Shown here piece by piece: positions 9,891 through 19,640 of a stretch of 64,000 bases of DNA; position 1 is the stretch's first letter; each line of letters opens with the position of its first letter. The notes under the pieces are model-generated. The model did not search any database. It was not told the origin of the DNA and saw only the letters and a program-made list of their open reading frames with translations. The position numbers were made by a program, and so were the translations under genes. The DNA lies in contig FNEU01000004.1 of the NCBI GenBank assembly GCA_900100245.1, positions 142,081 to 206,080 of the forward strand. Reading direction: 5' to 3'. Origin of the DNA: Lachnospiraceae bacterium G41 (GTDB lineage Bacteria > Bacillota > Clostridia > Lachnospirales > Lachnospiraceae).

Positions 9891-9919
9891 TTGAATTTTT
9901 ATAATTAAAATGCTTTAAT
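9891..9919 (+). promoter_or_regulatory. Candidate sigma-A promoter of pflB
   Basis: TTGAAT (9891-9896), a 17-bp spacer and TTTAAT (9914-9919) preceded by TG, an extended -10 form. It would give a leader of about 85 nt before pflB. Prediction from motif match only. Confidence 0.5.
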
Positions 9920-10010
9920 GAATTATGTCTGATAATCATATACTTTTATTACCCTAAATATAACTAAATAAATTGTTTTGTGAATATTTTTAAGAAAGTG
10001 GAGAAGTGCA

Positions 10011-12338
10011 ATGATTCCGCAGTGGAGAGATTTTAAAGGAAACAAATGGCAGACTGAAATTAACGTAAGAGATTTCATTCAGGAAAATTACGTTCCTTAC
10101 GACGGTGACGAGAGCTTCCTTGAGCCCGCAACCAAGAACACGCTTGCGTTATGGGACCAGGTTATGCAACTTTCCAAAGAGGAAAGGGAAAAGGGTGGCG
10201 CAGTAAATATGGATACCAGAAACGTATCCATGATTATGTCACATGAGCCCGGATACCTTGATAAAGACAAAGAACAAATCGTGGGTCTTCAGACTGACGA
10301 ACCTTTTAAGAGACCTCTTCATCCTTTCGGCGGTATCAGAATGGCTGAGCAGGCGCTTTCAGACCACGGATATGAAATTGATCCCGAAGTAAAAGATTTC
10401 TTCACATACTACAGAAAAACACACAATGCCGGATGCTTTGATGCATACACGACAGAGATGAGAGCCTGCCGTTCATCACACATCATCACAGGCCTTCCCG
10501 ATGCTTACGGCAGAGGACGTATAATCGGTGACTACAGACGTATTGCACTTTACGGAATAGATATTCTTATAGAGGATAAGCTTCGTCAGAAACATACCTG
10601 CGGAAAGGTTATGAACGACGAGGTAATAAGAACCAGGGAAGAACTTACAGAGCAGGTAAGAGCACTCGAGCTTATGAAAAAGCTCGCAGAGTCTTACGGT
10701 TGTGATATTTCCCATCCCGCTACCAACGTAAAAGAAGCCATCCAGGCTATTTATTTCGGATATTTATCGGCTATCAAGGAGCAGAACGGTGCCGCAATGA
10801 GTGTCGGACGTACAACTACATTCCTTGATATCTATGCTTCAAGAGACCTTGCAAACGGAACATTCTCCGAGCGTCAGATTCAGGAGATGGTAGACCACTT
10901 CATTATGAAGCTTCGTATCGTTAAGTTTGCAAGAACTCCCAAATATAACGAGCTTTTCTCAGGCGATCCCATCTGGGCTACAGAATCCATCGGCGGTGTG
11001 GGAATCGACGGACGTCATATGGTAACAAAGATGTCTTACAGATATCTTCACACACTTGAGAATTTAGGACCGGCTCCCGAGCCCAACTTGACTATTTTAT
11101 GGTCCAAGAGACTTCCTGAGCCCTTCAAGAAATACTGCGCAAAGATGTCTATTAAGACTTCTGCAATTCAGTATGAGAATGACGATTTAATGCGTGTTAC
11201 AAAGGGCGACGATTATGCTATCGCATGCTGCGTATCTTCTATGAAGCTTGGCAAGGAAATGCAGTTCTTCGGTGCGAGAGCAAACCTTGCTAAATGTCTT
11301 CTTTACTCACTTAACGGTGGTGTGGACGAGATTACGAAGAAGCAGGTCGGACCTATCGCTTTAAGAAGATATCAGGGCGATGTGCTTGATTATGATACCG
11401 TTATGGACAGCTTCACATTTATGATGGAGTGGCTCGCAGGTATCTATGTAAATACGCTTAATATCATTCATTACATGCATGATAAATACAATTACGAACG
11501 TGCTCAGATGGCGCTTCACGATAGAGACGTAACAAGAATTTTCGCAACCGGTATAGCAGGTCTTTCAGTAGTTACAGACTCATTGTCAGCTATCAAGTAT
11601 GCCAAGGTTGAGCCCATCAGAGATGATGACGATATCATCGTAGATTTTAAGATTACAGGCGATTATCCGAAGTACGGTAATGATGACGACCGTGTAGACT
11701 CGATTGCAAAAGAGATTGTATCTATGTTTATGAATATGGTTCGTTCACATCAGACATATCGTAACTCCGTACCTACTACATCTGTACTTACGATTACATC
11801 CAATGTCGTATACGGCAAGAACACAGGTGCCACACCCGACGGACGTCCCAAGGGCGCTCCTTTCGCACCCGGTGCTAACCCTATGTACGGCAGAGATTCA
11901 TCAGGTGCAGTTGCATCACTCGCATCTGTTGCAAAGCTTCCTTTCAAGGATGCACAGGATGGTATTTCAAATACATTCTCCATCATTCCTTCCGCACTTG
12001 GCAAGGGTGATGAGAACTTTACATACATTGACAAAGTAAATAAGGTTGTTGACGGTGACTGCATTAACGAGGAAGTTGATAAAGTATATGTTGCTCCCGA
12101 TGCAAGCGAAGCACAGATTGAAAATCTTATTTCGCTTCTTGACGGCTACACCACCAAGGGCGGCCATCATTTGAATGTAAACGTGCTTAACCGTGAGACG
12201 CTTCTTGATGCTATGGAAAATCCCGAGAAGTATCCTCAGCTTACAATCCGTGTATCAGGTTACGCAGTTAACTTCATCAAACTTACAAAAGAGCAGCAGC
12301 TCGATGTTATTTCGAGAACATTCCACGAATCTTTATAA
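10011..12338 (+). CDS. pflB: Pyruvate formate-lyase (formate acetyltransferase)
   Basis: A glycyl-radical enzyme that splits pyruvate with CoA into acetyl-CoA and formate, central to anaerobic sugar fermentation. At 775 aa it is near the usual length. The adjacent catalytic cysteines C406-C407 are in YAIACCVSS and the radical glycine G750 is in RVSGYAVNF, 25 residues from the end, as in the family. This Cys-Cys pair distinguishes PFL from diol/glycerol dehydratases, which have a single Cys. The ATG is preceded by a purine-rich GTGGAG site. The activase pflA lies downstream, separated by one membrane-protein gene. The NrdR-like pair upstream is unexpected for this gene. Confidence 0.97.
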   Translation: MIPQWRDFKGNKWQTEINVRDFIQENYVPYDGDESFLEPATKNTLALWDQVMQLSKEEREKGGAVNMDTRNVSMIMSHEPGYLDKDKEQIVGLQTDEPFKRPLHPFGGIRMAEQALSDHGYEIDPEVKDFFTYYRKTHNAGCFDAYTTEMRACRSSHIITGLPDAYGRGRIIGDYRRIALYGIDILIEDKLRQKHTCGKVMNDEVIRTREELTEQVRALELMKKLAESYGCDISHPATNVKEAIQAIYFGYLSAIKEQNGAAMSVGRTTTFLDIYASRDLANGTFSERQIQEMVDHFIMKLRIVKFARTPKYNELFSGDPIWATESIGGVGIDGRHMVTKMSYRYLHTLENLGPAPEPNLTILWSKRLPEPFKKYCAKMSIKTSAIQYENDDLMRVTKGDDYAIACCVSSMKLGKEMQFFGARANLAKCLLYSLNGGVDEITKKQVGPIALRRYQGDVLDYDTVMDSFTFMMEWLAGIYVNTLNIIHYMHDKYNYERAQMALHDRDVTRIFATGIAGLSVVTDSLSAIKYAKVEPIRDDDDIIVDFKITGDYPKYGNDDDRVDSIAKEIVSMFMNMVRSHQTYRNSVPTTSVLTITSNVVYGKNTGATPDGRPKGAPFAPGANPMYGRDSSGAVASLASVAKLPFKDAQDGISNTFSIIPSALGKGDENFTYIDKVNKVVDGDCINEEVDKVYVAPDASEAQIENLISLLDGYTTKGGHHLNVNVLNRETLLDAMENPEKYPQLTIRVSGYAVNFIKLTKEQQLDVISRTFHESL

Positions 12339-12374
12339 AATAAATAATTTTAGAATATTGGCGGAAAGAGAATA

Positions 12375-13994
12375 TTGAAAGAGAATCCTAAAACTGAAAA
12401 CCATGCAATAAAAAAAGAATATGATTGGTTTTTTGTTATAAGCATTATTGCATTTGTTGCAGTTCTCTTTTGCGATGTTTTCTTTCTTGCAAGAAATATT
12501 CGCCTTCATCCCAATGCGGATTTATCAAGTGAGATGTTGCTTGCAAAACTCCTTAGGGATGAACACAAATGGTTTACTTCAAACTGGTATTATTCAACAG
12601 AGTTAAGAGTAATCGCCATAGCTCCGATCTATTCGCTCTTCTTCTATATTACGAACAACTGGAATGTTGTAAGAATACTCGGAAGCGTCCTTATGTATAT
12701 ATTGTTCTCTGCAAGTATTTATTATTTTTGCAGCAGGCTTTTTAAAGACGGAAGAAGAATTGCGCCGATATGCGGGGCAATAATGCTTCTGCCTTTTTCA
12801 TTTGAGTGGCGCTACATGCTTCTGACAGGCTTGTATTATGCGCCTCAGGTTGCTGCATCTTTCCTCGAAATCGGTCTACTCTTAGATATTATTTCAATGC
12901 CGTCCGAAAAGAAGAAAAAAAGAATTGTTTTTCTTTCAATTACTCTTTTTATCGCTTTCTTATCGGGTCTTGGCGGACCGAGAATGATTATCATGCAGTT
13001 TGCTCCTCTTTTGATGTGTGGAATATGTATGATAAAAAAACATTTCTTCTTTTTCCTCTGCACTGTTTTTAATTTTGTTTCGGTTTGTGTAGGGTTGGTG
13101 GTAAACCTTATTTTACAGGCTTCCGGTAAATTCGTTTTTATGACTTATTCGCACATAAGTCCCCAATTCTTTTCATTCTTTTATATTCGTAAAATACTGG
13201 TAGATTTACTGAAAAACTATGGTGCCAAAGGCGGATTTAAAGATGTACAAAGCATACTTGGATGTCTTTTTGCATTTCTTTTATGGGGAGTATTTCTCGT
13301 TGGAATAGTATTTGTTATTATCAAAGGCATATTCGCTATAATCAAAAAAACAGATGATAAAAAAATCGAGGGAAAAAATGAAGAAGACACAGGACTTTCA
13401 ATCGTTATTCTTTATACGGTTTTTCAGTTACTGGTTTTCTTAATGTTATACCTCTTTTCCAATATGGATTATCAACCCAGATATAACATACATATTCTGG
13501 CATTCATAATTCCCATTTCCTGCGCGATTTTGGGCAAAAGATGCAGATATGCACTGCTTTTCCCGACAATTGTTGCAGTTTTATTATGTATCAACAATTA
13601 TAGTTCCTTTACAAAACCCGATAACAATTATGTTGTATATTCGGCGCTTTCGGATTATTTGGCTCAAAACAACATAAAAGAAGGTTATGCATCTTTTTGG
13701 AACGGAAATCTTCTCACGGAAATGACAAACGGAAATATAGAGGTGTGGATACTTGAGAGTGATGCAAACAGGCGAAGTTTAACCGTTGGTGATACAATTT
13801 TCCCTAACGACGGTCAGGATATAATACCTGCCGAATGGTTGCAGATAAAGTCGCATCGAAATATTTTTCCTAAGGGAGCGTATTTTGTTATTGCAACCGA
13901 CAATGAATACGAGAGATATATACATAACAAAGACATATATGATGAACACTATGTAATGAGTCAGGGTAATTTAAGATTGTATATTTTTGAATAA
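12375..13994 (+). CDS. Unknown polytopic membrane protein between pflB and pflA (GT-C-like topology)
   Basis: A 539-aa protein with a short charged N-terminus, about 10-11 hydrophobic segments and a soluble C-terminal region of roughly 100 residues. The first loop carries acidic residues (HPNADLSSE) soon after helix 1, an arrangement resembling GT-C glycosyltransferases, whose catalytic Asp sits in the first extracytoplasmic loop; no named family was recognised. The start is a TTG at 12375 preceded by GGAAAG. It follows pflB by 36 nt and its stop directly abuts the pflA region, so the three genes are probably co-transcribed. Formate or pyruvate transport is conceivable from position, but it does not look like FocA. 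Function unknown. Confidence 0.65.
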   Translation: MKENPKTENHAIKKEYDWFFVISIIAFVAVLFCDVFFLARNIRLHPNADLSSEMLLAKLLRDEHKWFTSNWYYSTELRVIAIAPIYSLFFYITNNWNVVRILGSVLMYILFSASIYYFCSRLFKDGRRIAPICGAIMLLPFSFEWRYMLLTGLYYAPQVAASFLEIGLLLDIISMPSEKKKKRIVFLSITLFIAFLSGLGGPRMIIMQFAPLLMCGICMIKKHFFFFLCTVFNFVSVCVGLVVNLILQASGKFVFMTYSHISPQFFSFFYIRKILVDLLKNYGAKGGFKDVQSILGCLFAFLLWGVFLVGIVFVIIKGIFAIIKKTDDKKIEGKNEEDTGLSIVILYTVFQLLVFLMLYLFSNMDYQPRYNIHILAFIIPISCAILGKRCRYALLFPTIVAVLLCINNYSSFTKPDNNYVVYSALSDYLAQNNIKEGYASFWNGNLLTEMTNGNIEVWILESDANRRSLTVGDTIFPNDGQDIIPAEWLQIKSHRNIFPKGAYFVIATDNEYERYIHNKDIYDEHYVMSQGNLRLYIFE

Positions 13995-14015
13995 TTGTTT
14001 GAGAAAAGAGTGAGT

Positions 14016-14816
14016 ATGGTCGGTAAGGTTCATTCAATAGAGACATTTGGCGCAGTTGACGGGCCCGGCGTAAGGTTCGTCGTTTTCTTTCAGGGCTGTC
14101 CCATGCGCTGTGCATACTGCCACAATCCCGACACTTGGGATGTAAACGGCGGCACGGAAATGTCTGTGGATGAAATATTTGAAAAATTTATCAGGAACAA
14201 AGCCTTTTATGAAAAGGGCGGTATTACTGCGTCCGGCGGCGAACCGATGATGCAGATAGATTTCCTGACGGAGCTTTTTACTAAGTTTCATGACGCGGGA
14301 ATTCACACTTGCCTTGATACTTCGGGGATAATGTTTCAGTTTTACAGGGACGAATCAGTGGATGCGTCGGGAATAGAAGATTTTGTCAAAACAAAAAACA
14401 TAGATTCGCCAAATGACGATAAAATTGATAAGTTGCTTGCTGTAACAGATTTGGTAATGCTTGATATAAAACAAATCAACAGAGAGAAACACAAAGAACT
14501 GACCGGCCATTTTAATGACGGAATTTTGGCATTTGCAAAATATCTGTCAGATAAAGGCAAGAAACTTTGGATTCGTTTTGTGTGCGTTCCGGGATTAACG
14601 GGCGACGAAGATGATTTGAAAGAATACGGAAAGTTTTTATCAGGTCTAAAAACTATCGAAGCCCTTGATGTTCTTCCATATCACACGATGGGCGTAAAGA
14701 AGTATGAAGCACTCGGAATACCTTACAGATTAACAGGGCTTGAGGCAGCCACATCCGAATATGCAAGCGACAAAAAAACGATTATTCTTTCGGCGATGAA
14801 AAGTGAAAATACCTGA
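14016..14816 (+). CDS. pflA: Pyruvate formate-lyase activating enzyme (radical SAM)
   Basis: Uses S-adenosylmethionine and a [4Fe-4S] cluster to generate the glycyl radical on PflB. The radical SAM motif C28-x3-C32-x2-C35 sits in QGCPMRCAYCHNPDTW, and the SAM-binding TASGGEPMMQ run follows near residue 73. The VHSIETFGAVDGPGVRF start is diagnostic of PflA. The ATG at 14016 was chosen because family members begin just before VHSIE and AAAAGAG lies 6 nt upstream; TTG at 13995 and GTG at 14010 are possible. The 266-aa length is slightly above the E. coli enzyme because of an insert around residues 115-135. It may also serve other glycyl-radical enzymes, but NrdD normally needs its own NrdG, which is not in the window. 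Confidence 0.95.
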   Translation: MVGKVHSIETFGAVDGPGVRFVVFFQGCPMRCAYCHNPDTWDVNGGTEMSVDEIFEKFIRNKAFYEKGGITASGGEPMMQIDFLTELFTKFHDAGIHTCLDTSGIMFQFYRDESVDASGIEDFVKTKNIDSPNDDKIDKLLAVTDLVMLDIKQINREKHKELTGHFNDGILAFAKYLSDKGKKLWIRFVCVPGLTGDEDDLKEYGKFLSGLKTIEALDVLPYHTMGVKKYEALGIPYRLTGLEAATSEYASDKKTIILSAMKSENT

Positions 14817-14876
14817 GAAAAAAGTTAGTTTCTTTTATGTTTTGTAAAAATACTTCGAATGGAGTAATATAAAAGC

Positions 14877-15482
14877 ATGTACAGACATTTTTTTAAAAGA
14901 CTGATAGATATAATATGCTCGTTCTTCGGAATTCTTTTTTTGGGAATTCCGATGCTTGTTATTGCTCTCATTATAATGATCGAAGATCCGGGGCCTGCAT
15001 TTTTTAAACAAAAAAGAGTGGGCATCCACAAGAAGCATTTTATGCTCATAAAATTCAGAAGCATGAAGATGGATACACCGCATGATGTACCAACGCACTT
15101 GCTTGAAAATCCCGATCAGTATATTTTAAAAAGCGGTAAGTTTTTAAGAAAATCGAGTCTCGATGAACTGCCACAGCTCTTTAATATTTTCGCAGGGCAG
15201 ATGAGTATAATCGGACCGCGTCCCGCACTCTGGAATCAGTATGATTTGATAGAAGAGAGAGATAAATACGGCGCTAACGATGTGTTGCCGGGACTTACAG
15301 GCTGGGCGCAGATAAACGGAAGAGACGAACTTGAAATACCCGTTAAGGCAAAGCTTGACGGAGAATATGTTGAAAAGCTTTCGTTCGGATTTGATCTTAA
15401 ATGCTTCTTTAAAACCATCGGAGCAGTTTTCAAACATGAAGGGGTCGTTGAAGGCGGAACCGGTGCAATGAATAAAAAATAA
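14877..15482 (+). CDS. Undecaprenyl-phosphate sugar phosphotransferase (priming transferase)
   Basis: A 201-aa short member of the bacterial sugar transferase family (PglC/EpsL type): an N-terminal membrane helix (residues ~8-36), then a catalytic domain with EDPGPAFFKQKRVG, the KFRSMK motif, the LDELPQLFNI segment, a GPRPAL motif and PGLTGWAQINGR. It transfers a sugar-1-phosphate from a UDP-sugar to undecaprenyl phosphate on the cytoplasmic face, starting assembly of a surface glycan. No other glycan genes are adjacent, though a flippase, GDP-fucose genes and an O-antigen-ligase-like protein are elsewhere in the window. Sugar specificity cannot be read. Confidence 0.93.
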   Translation: MYRHFFKRLIDIICSFFGILFLGIPMLVIALIIMIEDPGPAFFKQKRVGIHKKHFMLIKFRSMKMDTPHDVPTHLLENPDQYILKSGKFLRKSSLDELPQLFNIFAGQMSIIGPRPALWNQYDLIEERDKYGANDVLPGLTGWAQINGRDELEIPVKAKLDGEYVEKLSFGFDLKCFFKTIGAVFKHEGVVEGGTGAMNKK

Positions 15483-15507
15483 TCGAAGAATTTACAATAA
15501 ATAATTA

Positions 15508-15551
15508 ACTCCTTATTCGTGTATAATGTAAGAGGGGCACGAATAAGGAGT
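15508..15551 (+). promoter_or_regulatory. Perfect 14-bp inverted repeat spanning the ribosome site
   Basis: ACTCCTTATTCGTG (15508-15521) is exactly complementary to 15538-15551. The 16-nt loop contains TATAAT (15522-15527), and the right arm contains AAGGAG (15545-15550), the Shine-Dalgarno of the next gene. It is either an operator lying over a -10 box or, if transcription begins upstream, a hairpin that hides the ribosome site. No good -35 is found 16-18 bp before TATAAT. Confidence 0.7.
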
Positions 15552-15557
15552 ATTTTT

Positions 15558-17369
15558 ATGGGCAAAGCCAAAAGACTGATTTCGCTAATCACAATAGAAA
15601 CCGCAGTCATATTAATGTTTATCAGTCAGTATGTTTTTATATTCGATGTGGGATCTAAGATTGAAAATATTCTGGGTGCACTTTATTGGGGATGGGACTA
15701 TTTATATGCGATTAAATATATAGTTGCATTGGTAATTATGTATTTAATTATGCGTGATAAAAGAAGTATTGTTCTCGGATATATCGGGATAGCTTATATT
15801 ATAATCTCGGGTTGCTTTTTCATTTATTATTTCTTTAATAGCTTCGATTGGGAAACTCCGGTATTGCAAATTCTCTTTTTATACATTGATCCGTTAATCA
15901 TTTATGCAACTCTTACAACAGTTTTTATATGTTTTATAGTAGAGAAAGGAAAAAAGTATTTTCTTTTCTTCCTCTTAGCTGCAGTTACGTTCGCGGATAT
16001 GATAATCGGCAATGTATTTTATTATGGCTGGTGCGCAAATTATGCATCTGCCAATGAAATTTACAGCAAATTTGAAGCATTTCTTCTTGAAGTGATTAAT
16101 ACAGATTTCTATTTTCATTGGTGCATAATCTGCACTGTTTTCATCGTTGAAACAATAGTAATACTATTACTTACGATACCTGCACGAAAAAAAGTCTCAG
16201 AGGAAACAGATGATTCGAAGGAAAAGGATGACAGAATAAAAGTTTCGACAGTTATAATAACCACGCTGGCTTCATTTCTCTTAGCGTTTTTGACAATTCT
16301 CTGTATTATCAGACCCTTAGTAAAGATTTGTAACTATTCAAATTATGATGCTTCATTTATTCACAAAACTATCGCAGGGATACCAATTACCCCGGGAAAA
16401 ATAGAGGATGCCTCTCCTCATAAAATAATCTCAGGATATCCTTTCGATAACGAAGAGGATGTGGAATGGACGTATTATCCGAATGACAATATGATTGGAC
16501 TTGTAGCTTTGACTAAAGTGCAGGGAGAAAGCGAAGACACGATAGTACTTGCATTTAAATATTTAAACTCGGCCAAGAATATCAGCAATACGATTATAAA
16601 TTATAAGTATTTAAACGGCAGCGCGCGTTATGGCTATTTTTCTTATAACAATCAGGAAATATACAAAAAGAAAAAGATTTATTATGTGAAAGTTACATAT
16701 GACAACAAAATTGTGGATCCAAAGACAGTCAGCTTTGACAAAGATGAAGATAGAATAAATATTGATATCTCGGATGATAATATAAAAGTTACATACTGCA
16801 ATTTCGGAGAAGAAAAAACTGTTCGAAAGTATCAGAATTATGACTCCGCAAGCGGTACGTGGGGAGATATTTCAATTGAGGAAGAGGAAAGAGAACCTCC
16901 TATCAGCATTGGACCTGATATCCATACCGAACTTCAGGTTGACTATGAAAAAAGCATGCCTCAAAATCCCGAGGGTGTAAACTTGTTTGTTGACCGGTAC
17001 GACTACAATTATGCGTACCACAATCTTTATGGTGAAATCGAAACGCCGCAGGTTACTGAGATAATGTTTTCTATAAGATACTCAGGAAAAATCGTCGGAG
17101 ATGAAAGAATTTATGAAGAAATACCTGAAGATGAATATTATATAGAAGATGGAAAGTGTAAATTATATATCAAAGAGAACGGCACAAATAAAGATATTAC
17201 TCCGGAGGATGCAACAGTTGAGGTAGATTATTATGATGACTGGATGATGGCGAATTATACCTTGAAGAGCAGCCTGCTAGGACAACTTACCGAAGGAGAA
17301 TATAAGTTGGAATACGGTGGATACAGCAGAGAATTTACACTAGCGATTCAGACATATGAGGTGTGGTAG
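15558..17369 (+). CDS. Unknown membrane protein with large extracytoplasmic domain
   Basis: A 603-aa protein. About six hydrophobic helices occupy residues 1-215, a charged linker (residues ~208-228) precedes another helix (~232-255), and the remaining ~340 residues are acidic, aromatic and beta-rich, probably outside the cell. No family was recognised. The ATG at 15558 has AAGGAG eight nt upstream, inside the inverted repeat described separately; the ATG at 15519 is in the left arm and unlikely. Its stop is 2 nt from the stop of the convergent VanZ gene, leaving no room for a terminator between them. Confidence 0.7.
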   Translation: MGKAKRLISLITIETAVILMFISQYVFIFDVGSKIENILGALYWGWDYLYAIKYIVALVIMYLIMRDKRSIVLGYIGIAYIIISGCFFIYYFFNSFDWETPVLQILFLYIDPLIIYATLTTVFICFIVEKGKKYFLFFLLAAVTFADMIIGNVFYYGWCANYASANEIYSKFEAFLLEVINTDFYFHWCIICTVFIVETIVILLLTIPARKKVSEETDDSKEKDDRIKVSTVIITTLASFLLAFLTILCIIRPLVKICNYSNYDASFIHKTIAGIPITPGKIEDASPHKIISGYPFDNEEDVEWTYYPNDNMIGLVALTKVQGESEDTIVLAFKYLNSAKNISNTIINYKYLNGSARYGYFSYNNQEIYKKKKIYYVKVTYDNKIVDPKTVSFDKDEDRINIDISDDNIKVTYCNFGEEKTVRKYQNYDSASGTWGDISIEEEEREPPISIGPDIHTELQVDYEKSMPQNPEGVNLFVDRYDYNYAYHNLYGEIETPQVTEIMFSIRYSGKIVGDERIYEEIPEDEYYIEDGKCKLYIKENGTNKDITPEDATVEVDYYDDWMMANYTLKSSLLGQLTEGEYKLEYGGYSREFTLAIQTYEVW

Positions 17370-17371
17370 AC

Positions 17372-17875
17372 TTATCTTTTACGACGAAGGAAAATCGTCC
17401 TTAAGAGCAGAAATATAAGTATGGAAAATGATGCTCCCGCAAGATCAAGGAGTACGTCCCAAATGCTTGAGTAGCGCCCTGTGAAATACTGAATCGTTTC
17501 GTCAACAAAACCCACTAATAGAGATATAATAAAAGCGGTCGGATAAAGGCTTAAGAGTTTCTTTATCAGGCCTCTTTTTTTATCGTCATCGGACTGCAGG
17601 TTTTTGTTAATCGTGATAAGAATTACAAGCTCCAGTCCGAGAATTGCATATTCGATAAAGTGTGCACTTTTTCTTATAACAATCTCGGGTATCGTAAAAG
17701 CTTCGTTGTTGCTTACACTCTGAACTACGGCTTCGACAATTTCTTTTACGAAACTGCTTTCTTCGGTTGACATTTCAGGAGTCATAAAAGAATGCCCCCA
17801 GATGATTATAACCGTGAGCAGAATGATGATTGACAATATTAGTCTTATTCTTTTAGTATTTTTAGATTTATCCAT
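17372..17875 (-). CDS. VanZ-family membrane protein
   Basis: A 167-aa protein with four predicted helices and the VanZ-like signature: RKSAHFIEYAILG near residue 68 and DETIQYFTGRYSSIWDVLLDLAGA near residue 125. VanZ proteins give low-level teicoplanin resistance in Enterococcus, but most genomic homologues have no known role and are not evidence for resistance. Last gene of a three-gene minus-strand operon (18491, 17884, 17372) with spacing of 1 and 8 nt. Confidence 0.85.
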   Translation of the reverse strand: MDKSKNTKRIRLILSIIILLTVIIIWGHSFMTPEMSTEESSFVKEIVEAVVQSVSNNEAFTIPEIVIRKSAHFIEYAILGLELVILITINKNLQSDDDKKRGLIKKLLSLYPTAFIISLLVGFVDETIQYFTGRYSSIWDVLLDLAGASFSILIFLLLRTIFLRRKR

Positions 17876-17883
17876 TTTCCAAT

Positions 17884-18489
17884 TTATAAAAGATACCTGC
17901 TTATAAAGACAAGCACTAAAAAGTAATACGGCAGATTGGTTAAAAGATGCGAATCATCTTTATAAACATGCTTTTCCGCAATGCACGCTATCGGTATTAT
18001 TGCCGCATATGTAAATACAAAGAGGCAGAGGTTTGCAAGCGGATTGTAAATTACTGAAGCGAGGAAACAAAGAAGCATTATCACTGCGCAGGGTATGAAT
18101 TTTTTAAGTATCTGCCATGCATCTTTCTTTTCATCCTTCATTACAGCCACAACAATTAAAATCAGGGCAGCGGGCGCGAATAATAAAAGAAAATCACTGT
18201 ACATTATTACGACCTGAGAAAAAGCCTTAAAGCCCGTAAAATCAAAAGGACTGACCTTGAAATCTGTCTTGAACGCGATTTTGGGCAAAAAGGCGAAGCA
18301 GACGGTGAGGCATCTGAAGAACGACTCGGGCTTTATCTGTTTGGTAATGATTGTGGCAACTGCCGCAAGCATGCAAAAAAGCACAAGGCGCACTACGCTC
18401 TGCGACTTGTAGTAAAGTACAAACATCATCACGAGTGAAAGTAAAACGGACAGTATTCGGTTGACTAAAATAAGTTTTTTACTCTTCAT
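17884..18489 (-). CDS. Unknown integral membrane protein
   Basis: A 201-aa protein with about six hydrophobic helices and little loop sequence. No family was recognised. It starts 1 nt after the stop of the DUF6056 gene and ends 8 nt before the VanZ gene, so the three are almost certainly co-transcribed and probably translationally coupled. It is not an obvious frameshifted extension of its upstream neighbour, since both have complete termini. Function unknown. Confidence 0.6.
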   Translation of the reverse strand: MKSKKLILVNRILSVLLSLVMMFVLYYKSQSVVRLVLFCMLAAVATIITKQIKPESFFRCLTVCFAFLPKIAFKTDFKVSPFDFTGFKAFSQVVIMYSDFLLLFAPAALILIVVAVMKDEKKDAWQILKKFIPCAVIMLLCFLASVIYNPLANLCLFVFTYAAIIPIACIAEKHVYKDDSHLLTNLPYYFLVLVFISRYLL

Positions 18490-18490
18490 T

Positions 18491-19624
18491 TTATACCGCC
18501 GGGAAGATTATTTCCGTTAAAATCATTATTACGGCTTTAAGGAACATCGACGATGCCAAAGCCACGAAAAGCCAGCCGATTTTTTTGTTTTTCTCAAACA
18601 GTTTCGAGATTACCGAAACTATATATGTTATCAGCACGCACATGATACCGAAGGAGGCTCTTTGGGGATATGCGGGCGATAAAATCATCGCGCCCTGTGC
18701 AATTACCGCAAAGGCAAACAAAGCGATATCACGCGGTTTTATTTCTTTTATGATGTAAATCTGAATTACCAGAAGGATAATAGCGAACAGGAATGAAGGC
18801 AGCAGGAATCCGCACCCCGACATTAAAAATGAGTCGATTCTTGCCCTGATAATATTTATAAGACTCGCCTTTTCTACGAACTGATTTCTGACAAAATTGC
18901 CGGGCGCTAAGATAAGAACGGCACTTCCGATTAATGTCATTAAGGCTCCTTCGAAAAGGAAGATCGGTATTTTTCTCTTTTTAACGGCGAGGAATATAAT
19001 CACTCCAACAGTGAGCACAAAGCAGGTCGGACCCATATTTTCGGTGCTCCAGCCTGCGATTAGGGCAAGCGGAATTATCCAAATGCATTTTGCGATTGTC
19101 TTTCCTTTGGAGTCGCCCTCTTTTATGAGGTCCAAATCCAGTTCTTTTAGGATTACCGCCACGTAAAGCAGAATCCACGATGTCGAGTAAAGATAGTTGA
19201 CCGAGCCAGATTCCCAGAGCATGGAAAAGAAAAGGCTCGCGTTAAAAGCCACTATCAGTGCTTCGCATAAAAGAAACATCAGGGGATTCTTTGCGCGTGA
19301 AGTCTTATAGATTGCAAATCCGAGGATAATTGTTGCCAGGATGTTAAAAATGTCGGCTGCAACCTCGCCCGAAGCTAACACAGCCTGAAGAAGAGCGTGG
19401 TTGATGCTTCGTCCGCCCCAGTTAAAATAATGCCAGATCTGGCTCTCGATGATGTCCGACACCGAAGAAACCTTCTCTCCGGTCACCAGATTGGTGGCAT
19501 ACCAGAGGTCATCCCTCATAAAAGGTGTCGTTCTGTGCGCAATGAACTGAAGTATCAGAAGAACGGATACGCCGATGACAGTGAAAATAAAATATGTGTT
19601 TTTGCTTTTATCAGTAGTATTCAT
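18491..19624 (-). CDS. DUF6056-like polytopic membrane protein
   Basis: A 377-aa protein with 9-10 predicted helices. After helix 1 it has HRTTPFMRDDLWYATN and then a HYFNWGGRSINHALLQ segment, the arrangement recalled for DUF6056 proteins, which resemble GT-C transferases: an acidic pair in the first outer loop followed by an aromatic N-G-R stretch. DUF6056 has no established function; surface glycan transfer is a reasonable guess. It is the first gene of the minus-strand operon and has a possibly structured leader and a TATAAT -10 upstream. Confidence 0.7.
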   Translation of the reverse strand: MNTTDKSKNTYFIFTVIGVSVLLILQFIAHRTTPFMRDDLWYATNLVTGEKVSSVSDIIESQIWHYFNWGGRSINHALLQAVLASGEVAADIFNILATIILGFAIYKTSRAKNPLMFLLCEALIVAFNASLFFSMLWESGSVNYLYSTSWILLYVAVILKELDLDLIKEGDSKGKTIAKCIWIIPLALIAGWSTENMGPTCFVLTVGVIIFLAVKKRKIPIFLFEGALMTLIGSAVLILAPGNFVRNQFVEKASLINIIRARIDSFLMSGCGFLLPSFLFAIILLVIQIYIIKEIKPRDIALFAFAVIAQGAMILSPAYPQRASFGIMCVLITYIVSVISKLFEKNKKIGWLFVALASSMFLKAVIMILTEIIFPAV

Positions 19625-19640
19625 ATCCGAAAATCCAACC

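Noticed and set aside
17372..17875. Glycopeptide resistance from VanZ
   Set aside because: The VanZ family is broad and no vanHAX or vanRS genes are near; calling resistance would over-read a family name.
17884..19624. DUF6056 gene and its downstream neighbour as one gene split by a frameshift
   Set aside because: Both proteins have proper starts and ends, the first stops cleanly 1 nt before the second ATG, and the second does not look like a continuation of the first.
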